From Monodelphis domestica (lineage: Eukaryota > Chordata > Mammalia > Didelphimorphia > Didelphidae): a stretch of 64,000 nucleotides of DNA. Below, in pieces: positions 56,545 to 64,000 of this stretch. The position numbers and the translations under genes are program-made. How positions within the stretch are numbered: the first letter of the stretch is position 1; each line of letters opens with the position of its first letter. The DNA is taken from positions 441,581,895 to 441,645,894 of the forward strand of contig NC_077227.1 of the NCBI RefSeq assembly GCF_027887165.1. Direction: 5' to 3'. A model generated the notes under the pieces. The model saw only the letters and a program-made list of their open reading frames with translations, was not told where the DNA came from and did no database searches.

Positions 56545-56715
56545 AGGCACAACTTGCCATCAGAAATCAAGGTTTGAATCCCAGCTCTCCCATTTATTGC
56601 CTGTGTTACCTCAAGCAAGTCATTGAAATGTCCTTGGGTCACAGTTCCCCAGTCAAAAAATAAGGAGATTGGACGAGATCTCCAAGGTATCTTCTAGCTC
56701 TGTAATCCTCTAATC
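56545..56715 (+). repeat. MIR-type CORE-SINE
   Basis: 'aaggtttgaatcccagctctccc' and 'attggacgagatctccaaggtatcttctagctctgtaatcc'. Confidence 0.85.
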
Positions 56716-56894
56716 CTGGAACCCCACAGACCAGAAACCTACCTGGCCTCTATTTTTGGTTTCTATTTGCTCTCCCACCAATCAAGATTCTACTTCCTTG
56801 ACCTTAAGAGAATCCCATCTTTCTTCTCCCCCACCACCATCACTGACACTCATCAGTCCTGACTTGGGCAGCTTCATCCATCAACTCTAATTCT

Positions 56895-57020
56895 TAAGCT
56901 CTTGCCAGGCACTGCGCCAACTTCTAGGGATATAAATACAAAAATGTGGCAGTCCTGCTCTCAGAGAATTTAAGTCTTATTAAAGGGTTACCACATAGTC
57001 ATAGACAAGTAAATATAGGA
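56895..57020 (+). repeat. R1 head module
   Basis: 'cttgccaggcactgcgccaa', 'gggatataaatacaaaaatg', 'tctcagagaatttaagtc'. Confidence 0.55.
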
Positions 57021-57700
57021 TTTCTTCTTTTTTCTCCCAGTTGGCAATTTCATTGGCATCGGGCACTCCCTCTAAGAAACTCCTCATCCAGTGGTCAGCA
57101 CCTGCTCTATAATTTGGTTTTAGAGAACTGCTTGAGGAAGGGCCAATCTAAGAAACTTGCTCAGTCATTATAACTTCTTTGAGGCATAGGCAGGACTTGA
57201 ATTCAGGTTTTTCAGGACAGTTCTGTGTCTACTATATGATATTTTGTTTATAAATTTATATATTTATATATACACACACACATATCCAAGATGTATACAA
57301 AATAGTGATCTGTTTCATCAAACACAGGCAAACCCTGATGCAGAGGGTTAGAAATCTCATGCAAGGGTAAAGATGATGTCTTCTCTCTATTTCTACTCTT
57401 CAGGAGCATCGTCCAGGAAAGACGACAAAACACCCACAACCAGCAAATAACAAATCACTCTGTTCCATTCACAAATCCACAATAATCTAGATGTCTTTCC
57501 AGCATTTATCAAAATACAAAGTCTAAAGCAGTTGCTTCTTTGGAAAACAGCTTCACAGATCCTAGCCAAATAATAAAAATGCCCCTTTTAGACTCAGGGC
57601 TTTACAGTGACTTCACTCCTAACACCAGAAAAAAATCTTAACACAATGTTGCTTCTGCCGCTTTGCTGTATCTTTTTCTGATCTACCCAGGCCAATTTTA
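57021..57700. other. Unclassified stretch
   Basis: Short TA/CA-rich patch at 57250-57285. No gene seen. Confidence 0.4.
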
Positions 57701-57707
57701 GAAAGGT

Positions 57708-57910
57708 ATTTAATTTTTTCAACTCTCACCTTCTCTCTTAGTATCAGTTCTAAGAAAGAAGAGTAGAAGACTTGGGCAATTGGGGTTAAGTGAATTGTCC
57801 AGGGTCACACAGTTAGAAAGTGTCTTAGGCCAGATTTTAACTCAGGAAGATGAGCCTTCCTTGACTCCTGGCCTAGCACTATATTTGCCATGCTACCTGG
57901 CTGCCCTCTT
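57708..57910 (-). mobile_element. SINE-A-like, diverged
   Basis: Tail complement 'ctcaccttctctcttagtatc', centre 'gtccagggtcacacagtta', head complement 'gccatgctacctggctgccc'. Confidence 0.8.
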
Positions 57911-57930
57911 TAGTTCTTCTAAGGCTACCT

Positions 57931-58177
57931 AACAGGTAGGTGGGTACAGTGGATAGTGCTGAGAAGATTCATCTTCCCGAGTTCAAATATAGCCTCAGAC
58001 ACTCACTAGCTGTGTGATTCTAGGAATATCCCTTAACCCTGTTTACCTCAGTTTCTTTTTCTGTAAAATGAACTAGAGAAGGAAATGGCAAACCACTCCA
58101 TTATCTTTGACAAGAAAATACCAAATGGGGTCAGGAAGTGTTAAAAACAACTGAAACAATGGAACAACAACAAAGAC
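57931..58177 (+). mobile_element. MAR1 SINE
   Basis: Head 'aggtaggtgggtacagtgg', tail 'aaatggcaaaccactccatta', ends 'ggaacaacaacaaag'. Confidence 0.92.
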
Positions 58178-59640
58178 TGCCTAAAGGTGATGGCTGTTTC
58201 AACAAACTGGGCCAGGCTCCATCACCTTTGATCTCACTACTTCCATCACAAAGGGCAATAGATGTGACTGGTCTTCAAGCCACTGGAAATCTCATCTCGA
58301 TGGGGAGCTAAGCCACTGAGCTCCAGCACAAAGGTAAAGAGGACTCGGGCAGATGACATTGAAAATTTCATTCCTTCTGCCATTTCTGAATTCCCATAAA
58401 ATATTTTAATGTTTCATTGATTGCCAACTCAACTGTTTTAACTAGTACCTGGGTCCTACTTAGTGGGTATCCAGTTTAGCAGGCTATTATACTCTTTAAT
58501 TGCATGATAATATTATGTTCATGATGGTAATACAGATGAGGCCATACAAGGCGTTTTTGAGTGATTAAATGTCAAGGACTAAAAAAAATAGGTTGGAATG
58601 ACACTGAAGTGTAATTCGGCTTGAGAAAGATGTCCTTCATTCAGCCTTAGGGGCACAGTTAGACAGTCTGGTTAATGAGCAGCTAAATCCTTGTTAAGTT
58701 CAATGGCTAAAGCCAGTTCTTGTTTTCTGAGGAAATTTCAATATTTGGGGTTGTTTTTTAAAAGATCCCACTGAGTCTCCACGAGTGCGAGAATTGTCTT
58801 TCCTAATACCCAATGATGTAAGACCCCACACCAAAAGGAAAAAGAGGGAGAAAGGGTTCTCTTTGCTATCGGGCTGAAAGCACCGTGCTGTTGCTTTCTT
58901 GGGCTTCCATCTGTGTTCCTTCCTTTGGGAAATTGAATTTGGGATCCTGGATTCACACAGGCCACTCCTGGCCCTTCATATGCCCCACAAAGGGATAGGC
59001 TCTTTGTAAACGCTCCCCTCCTCTCTGGCTTCTAGCCAAAGTGTGTTTTCCTGCCTGATCCCAGGTGTACGTGGGAGGTCCCTTCTCCCAGGCTCGGACA
59101 AAATCACAAGACAGGCCCTAGTCCTACTATAGCATTGCCCACTCCTTTCAATTAGAAGTGCTCGCCAGAGCACATGGGCAAAGAGGAGTAGAAGAAGAAA
59201 GAGAGGCTCCTTCTCACGGCCTCTTAGTTCTTTTCCCACGATTTCTATGAAACAATATAATAGTCTATTTGCTTTGCCCAGCAATGGTTGATTCTCGTGT
59301 AATTCAGAGATATCAACTAGAAAGAATGTAATTAGGGGACAGAAAGGCACAGGGTAACTTTAATCTTTCTAAAGAGCAGCCCATACCTCCCTGATGCCTT
59401 ACAGCTCATTTTTATTCCTCATCTACTCAGCTCCCAGAACTGATTGCTAATTCTGGTTGTTGGCGGAGGGCAATCATGCATTCTCCAATAGAGCTGGCCA
59501 GCCTCCATTTGTTTATAAAAACTAAACTAACCCTTGTTTTCCTCCATTCTCATTTCACAGAGGAAAAAAAAGTTTGCTTCATCCTTTGTCCATCACCAGT
59601 TGTTGCCAGACATGAGAAGAAGAGATGACAAAGATGTGTT
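58178..59640. promoter_or_regulatory. Long repeat-free block, candidate conserved non-coding cluster
   Basis: Almost 1.5 kb with no recognised interspersed repeat, exceptional in this window. Sub-blocks 58360-58740 (several TAAT/ATTA cores and 'ttaattgcatgataatatta') and 59260-59580 ('gtaattcagagatatcaac', 'caatcatgcattctccaatag') look the least degraded. Minus-strand frames at 58738-58965 and 58976-59350 have no domain. Regulatory role is inference. Confidence 0.3.
58709..58741 (+). repeat. 33-bp exact direct repeat, copy 1
   Basis: Identical to 60012-60044. It starts aaagccagttc and ends gaaatttcaa; the 9 bases upstream also agree at 6 positions. Confidence 0.97.
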
Positions 59641-60011
59641 TTTAAATAATTTTTCTTTAAAAACATTCTCTTTAAAATCAAGTTTTCATTAAATGATTAA
59701 CTAGCAATCCTGTGTATTTTCTGAGTCAAAAATGCAGGAACACAACCAATAAAGGGCTGATTCAGGAAAACACTCAAAAAAACATGGTTCAATATACAAA
59801 TCTTCTTTGACACAGACTATTTGGATTTATCCTTTTATCAAATGAGTCCAAATGGGAATGAAGCAAATTTTTCAGCAAATCCCTTCTCCTTACCTTTTCT
59901 ACTATCCTGCAGTTCTTTTCTGCCCCTGCCTACAATCACTGCTACTTTCCTTCCAGTCACATTAGTCCCACTCTGTCTTACTCAGTTCATATAATAAACA
60001 GGTCAATAACC

Positions 60012-60044
60012 AAAGCCAGTTCTTGTTTTCTGAGGAAATTTCAA
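60012..60044 (+). repeat. 33-bp exact direct repeat, copy 2
   Basis: Identical to 58709-58741, followed immediately by a MIR. Not part of any family recognised here. Confidence 0.97.
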
Positions 60045-60172
60045 GGAAGCAATGTGGTACAATGCAAAGAGCACTGGATCTGAGTCAGAGGACCAGGATT
60101 TAAATCCTGACTCTGCCACTGACCTTGGGCAAGTCATTGAACTTTTGAGGGCCTCAGTTTCTTCATAAAGAG
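60045..60172 (+). repeat. MIR-type CORE-SINE
   Basis: 'gcaatgtggtacaatgcaaagagcactgg', 'aaatcctgactctgccactgacc', 'gggcctcagtttcttc'. Confidence 0.88.
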
Positions 60173-60234
60173 TTCAGAAGCCACCCAAAGAATTATCCTC
60201 GGGGTGCTTTCTCCCCAAAGAAGAGGATTTGACA

Positions 60235-60535
60235 CCTTTTTACAAAATCTGTATTCAGTTCAAGATGTTGCTTTTAAAAAACCCAAAAGATCAGGTCACA
60301 GAAAGCAAAACGGAAGCCAGGAGTCTAGGGCTGATCCAAAAGACATGGGAAATTTAAAATAGCAACAGAGAGGAGTCAAAATTTGGAGAAAATCAGAAAG
60401 TCAAGATCAAGCCAGAAATCAGTTAGCAAGAAAAGTCATATCTCTGGCATTTGGGGATCAGGTCTAAAATAAAACATTCCCTCTTTCTTTCTCTTTATAT
60501 ACAGGAGAAATAAGGTTAAAATTGATCATAATTTT
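60235..60535 (+). repeat. Unclassified dispersed repeat, possibly an LTR end
   Basis: Homologous by eye to 34340-34640, ending 'gagaaataaggttaaaattgat'. The AATAAA signal then T/C-rich DNA suggests a retroviral LTR fossil. Confidence 0.5.
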
Positions 60536-60554
60536 TGTAATAGTTAACATTTAT

Positions 60555-61850
60555 AGGGCATCTAGTGGCACAGTAGAGTCCATTTTCCTAAGTTCAAATC
60601 TGGACTCAGATGACTTACCAGCTGTATGACTCTGGGCAAGTCACTTTACTCTTCCTCAGTTAACTTATCTGTTAAATGATCTAGAGAAGGAATGTCAAAC
60701 CATTGCAGTTATCTTTTTTTTTTTTGTAGAACTGGGTCTTCTTAATAGCCAGTATGTAATGTAATAAACAGAACTTACTTAAAAAGAATAGTAGACCTAA
60801 TTTATAATCAAGTTTGATGGAATATTGTTTTGTGACCACCATATTAACAAACCTATTGAGATTTTCTTGATATATTGTAGTCTTTAATAATTATGAAGAA
60901 CATAGAACTCTATTTATCAGTCAATCAAACAAGCAAGACAGCTTTTATGCATCCATCATCTTCTGGATTGTTGGTACCCTACACATATTACCCCAGATAA
61001 CTGCCTCCTTGTGTCACAAGGTCCAGCTCACTCACATTCACTTCAATGACAGTCTCTTTGGTCTCTTTGGTAATGACACCCAAAGTTGTATATAGTGGAG
61101 ATGAGGAATTCTTCTTCATACCAAATATCAGTGGGCAAAAAATGGCTTTTAAGTTTAGAATGAGTTACATGAGCTTTCTTTAAATCCAAACTCATTGGCC
61201 TTATAAATCTTTCATATTTTGGTGGTTTTCAAGTAAAGCCATCCCCAACAAAGCAGACTTTAGAAACCATTCTCTTCCGACCTGCCATCTTTCTCTTTTC
61301 TATATGAATAACCGTTAACATTTCTGTTTCTAAAGTACACAAACTTTTGGCAAGGGCACTTCCCATTTACAAACTTTCTCTTTTCATTTTTGTTTAATTA
61401 TATTAGAAAGGACTTTGGTTCAGGATGGTCCCTCTCTGTCCAGCAGATATTCAGACACTGTTCCTCAGGGAGTTTTCTCATCACTTTCACTTGGTATTTC
61501 TCTTTTTCTGCATCCTGATAGTCTTTTTCATCTGAATCTTCTCAGCATAACTGTTTATGGTAGATTTTGGCCTTAGACCAATTATTTTATTTGCTTTCTT
61601 TGAAAGTTCATGAGCCTCACAGTTTTCCTTCTTTCTCTTTTTCTCATGGTAATCTAAGCAATAGCCATACCACTTTTGGTGTAACTCTATGTATTTGTTC
61701 TGTATGGCAACAGCTAGGGGCCAAAGGGCCACCGAAAATGCTTCCAAACTACAGACTCTCTGCTGTTAATGACAGAATTCCCATGAGCAGGAAGACCCTC
61801 TCCAGTACCTTTACCAAGAAAACCCCAAATGGAGTCATAAAGAGTCATAA
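60555..61850 (+). mobile_element. MAR1 SINE, split by the NSA2 retrocopy
   Basis: Head to mid-tail at 60555-60715. The remaining tail ('ctccagtacctttaccaag', 'ccccaaatggagtcataaag') is at about 61795-61850. The two parts overlap by about 17 bases, which is the duplicated target of the pseudogene. Confidence 0.9.
60714..61794 (-). pseudogene. NSA2: Processed pseudogene of NSA2 (ribosome biogenesis factor)
   Basis: On the minus strand the CDS-equivalent runs from about 61705 to a TGA at 60925-60927, about 780 bases, matching the roughly 260-codon NSA2 without introns. Recognisable blocks in order: [20 protein letters not shown] (human NEYIELHRKRYGYRLDYHEKK), [72 protein letters not shown], and a final KAVLLV. 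The start codon is lost (ATA), several stops and frame shifts are present, and only about the first 80 codons stay open (frame 61487-61747). A 3'UTR-like part and a 12-base T run (60714-60725, the poly(A) tail) follow. NSA2 normally acts in the nucleolus in 60S subunit maturation; this copy cannot. Confidence 0.95.
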
Positions 61851-61854
61851 AACA

Positions 61855-62100
61855 ATAAAAATATTTATAGAGAGCCATAAGACTTATAAAGTGATTTATT
61901 ATATATTATTTGAGACTTGTGACAACCCTACTGTAAGGTAGGTGCTATTATTATTATTATTCTCACTTTCAGATGAGGAAACTGAGGTTCAAAGAAATTA
62001 AGGAACTTATCTATGGTCACACAACTAATAAATATCTAAGGTGTTATTCAAATTCAAGTCTTCCTGACTCTAAATCCTGTGCTCTGTCCATTCTACACAT
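61855..62100 (-). repeat. CORE-SINE (MIR/THER1 type)
   Basis: 'acaaccctactgtaaggtaggtgctattattatt', 'gatgaggaaactgaggttc', 'ttcctgactctaaatcctg'. Confidence 0.85.
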
Positions 62101-62407
62101 CAGGGGAAACCTAAAAAGGAAAAGAAGGCACAAGGTTTCAATGTGCTAATAAATGTTTAACAACCAGCTCTCCAGGAGAAAAAATACATATAGAATATAC
62201 TTTTAAGTTTAATCTGAATTATTAATATTTACTCCATCACTTTTATTAAGGTTAGGCAATTAAAGCAATAAGGCAAACCTTGCATTTGCCAATTTATGAA
62301 GTATAAATGCTTACACTGAAAATTTAATAATCACCTCTCGTGAGCCAGTTCAAACTGGCTTTAGCTCTCCCCTGATACAAAGCCAACAACCCAACAGGGA
62401 ATGTGGA

Positions 62408-62545
62408 AGAAAGGATGAACAGAGCTAGATTTGAATCCTGGGTATAGCACTTACTGCCTCTGTAATTTTGGTCATGTCACTTAATATCTTCGGGCCTCAA
62501 TTTCCTACTTTGAGGAATATCCCGGAGACTATATCCTGTGCTTCT
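62408..62545 (+). repeat. MIR-type CORE-SINE
   Basis: 'gatttgaatcctgggtatagcacttac' and 'cgggcctcaatttcctac'. Confidence 0.8.
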
Positions 62546-62779
62546 ATGATGAGATCATAGTTGTGGTTCTATCCCTAGTCTAGTAGATTTACATAGAAAA
62601 AAAAATCCATCTTGAGATTCCTGCCTGCATCCCTAAACCTCACCAGCCATACCCCTAAGTATATATCATCAGTCACAAGGGAGCCTGTTTAAATGAGTCT
62701 TAAAGATTAATAGAAAGAAAAAAAAGATTAATAGAAAGAACAGAGGATTAGGGGAAAAAAAGATTTGGGGGATGTGATC

Positions 62780-63375
62780 AAATGTATCCACATTTTTGAA
62801 GGGCCATCTTGTGAAGAATGTATTAGATTTGTCCTGTTTGGGCCCAGAAGGCAGAACCAGGAACAGTGGAAGTTGCTAAGAGGTCAATTTAGGCTTGATG
62901 TCAGGAAAAACTATCTAATAGTTTTGTTATTTTATTCAGTCATTTCATATCTGCCCTACTTTTCATGATCCCATTTGAAGGTTTCTTGGTAAAGATACTG
63001 GAGTGCTTTGCCAACTCCTTTTCCAAGATATTTTACAGATGAAGAAACTGAGGCAAATAAGGTGAAGTGACTTGTCCAGGGTCAAAGAGATAGTAAGTGT
63101 CTGAAGCCATATTTGAACTCAGGAAGATAGTTCTTCCTGACTCGAGGTGCAGTATGCTACCTAGCAACCTAGCTGCTTGATCTAATAATTAGAGCTATCC
63201 AAATGGGAAAAGGACTTCCTAGAGAGATGATGGGTTTCCTCTCCTTAGATGTTTTCAAGCAAAGATTGAATAAACATCCTCATGTCAGATAAAATATAGT
63301 GAGAATCTCTTTCATGTTTAGGTTGGACTAGATGACTTCTACAATCCCTTCCAACTCTCAGATTCTATGATCTTG
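62780..63375 (+). mobile_element. L3/CR1 LINE 3' end, split by a MAR1
   Basis: Left part to 62920 ('tttgtcctgtttgggcccagaagg', 'gatgtcaggaaaaactatc'). The right part from 63188 ends 'ggttggactagatgacttct...cttccaactctcagattctatgat', the CR1-type terminus. Confidence 0.85.
62921..63180 (-). mobile_element. MAR1 SINE with 7-bp target duplication
   Basis: Flanked by tctaata at 62914-62920 and 63181-63187. Removing it rejoins the L3 sequence exactly at 'cctaaca/attagagctgtcc'-like consensus. Reverse orientation. Confidence 0.93.
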
Positions 63376-63384
63376 GTATCATGA

Positions 63385-64000
63385 TGTGAAAAGGGAATTA
63401 CTCCCCCTTTGTTTTCTTTGATGTAATCAATCAGCAACCTTTAATGTATTCAGTCAAAAACTTGAAGACCCTTTAGCATTGATTGAAAGTACAGACACAA
63501 CCTCAGAGAAAGGAAGTTGAAACCAATGAGACAGGAAATTGATCCCACAAGTACTGCCCCTCACCCCGGGCAGTGCCAGACAAATTAAGAAACTATGATT
63601 GGTTCCTAAAATGTAACATGGGAAAACTAATAGGTGAAGAAAAATGTTTATAAGGTGAGATCCAGCACAAAGTGGGATATTCTGATTTGCACTTGCTCTC
63701 AGGATTTGGATTCTGGCTCTGGTGGCACTTGCTGAAAGGACATTTTGATTTGCATTTGGATTTTGGAAGGACTCATATTTGGACTTGGGCACTGACTGAA
63801 GACTCTTTCTGAGGAGACTCTTACTTGTACACTCTTGCTAAAGTGACTCTCCCACTCTTCTGGCTGGAGATTGGACCCCTGTCAGGGGATGAGCTGGATT
63901 TCACTGGATCAGCACTTATAATGGTAGGCTAGGCAACCCTCTACCTCCTTCCTACATTTCCCTGTCTTTACTATTTCTACTTTGCTGTAAAAAAGCTACT
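63385..64000 (+). mobile_element. Endogenous retrovirus-type LTR, runs off the window
   Basis: Starts TGTGAAAAGGGAATTACTCC right after the L3 end. It contains a 'gattggttcctaaaatgtaacatggg' block, a TATA-like 'gtttataaggtgag' near 63650, and downstream C/T-rich DNA, a layout I recognise from opossum retroviral LTRs. It lies next to an old L3. Whether an internal region follows cannot be seen. Family not assigned. Confidence 0.55.

Noticed and set aside
58976-59350. 124-codon minus-strand frame in the repeat-free block
   Set aside because: No recognisable domain, no conserved pattern visible and no splice context I trust; left as unproven.
61487-61747. 86-codon frame with clear NSA2 similarity as a working gene
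   Set aside because: It holds only the N-terminal third, lacks the ATG, is followed by stops and shifts, has no introns and ends in a poly(A) tail: a processed pseudogene.

Overview
This is a marsupial nuclear intergenic or intronic window, most likely from a South American opossum close to Monodelphis. No intact host protein-coding exon, rRNA or functional tRNA gene can be supported. The lineage call rests on the repeats: marsupial L1 3' ends, hundreds-of-bases-scale SINEs of the MAR1 type (RTE/Bov-B-like 3' tail), an RTE-derived SINE, CORE-SINEs (MIR/THER1 type), L2 and L3/CR1 fossils, and a short hAT element of the SPIN family. SPIN is known from opossum among marsupials. Family names are from memory; no library search was run. 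The labels used are: 'SINE-A' for the tRNA-headed SINE whose tail reads ggaaccaatac...tattgattctaag...aagggttt (probably opossum SINE1); 'MAR1' for the SINE ending aaatggcaaaccactcc...agtcagacatgac; 'MIR' for CORE-SINEs; 'R1' for an old dispersed repeat I recognise but cannot name.

Layout. 1-5 kb: a 3' L1 cut by the window edge, then R1, MAR1 and MIR. 5-9 kb: L3 remnants, a pyrimidine tract, two SINE-A, R1, and a 495-bp GGAA/GGGA tract. 9-18 kb: L3, a unique stretch that may be conserved non-coding DNA (10.4-11.06 kb), an RTE-SINE with perfect target duplication, two arms of an inverted duplication (13 and 17.5 kb) and a 5' L1 fragment. 18-28 kb: unique DNA, a retroviral LTR split by a 1.5-kb L1, and a second very similar L1 that split a hAT-like element. 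28-46 kb: SINEs, L2/L3 ends, the SPIN element, several GC-rich hAT-type miniature elements, decayed RTE fragments (endonuclease and reverse transcriptase regions), an LTR and old L1 ends. 46-55 kb: a 109-bp TC repeat followed by a CpG-rich segment, nested hAT-in-MIR and SINE-in-SINE insertions, and two L1 3' ends in opposite orientation. 55-64 kb: two candidate conserved segments (55.7-56.05 and 58.2-59.6 kb), a processed NSA2 pseudogene inside a MAR1, an L3 split by a MAR1, and an LTR running off the right edge.

There is no operon-like or pathway logic here. The useful content is the order of insertion (L1 into LTR, L1 into hAT, hAT into MIR, SINE into SINE, MAR1 into L3, retrocopy into MAR1), several clean target-site duplications, one host retropseudogene, and a few unique islands that could be regulatory. 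I found no previously undescribed system. The strongest unexplained observations are a 33-bp exact direct repeat 1.3 kb apart, the 13/17.5-kb inverted duplication, and the CpG-rich islands.
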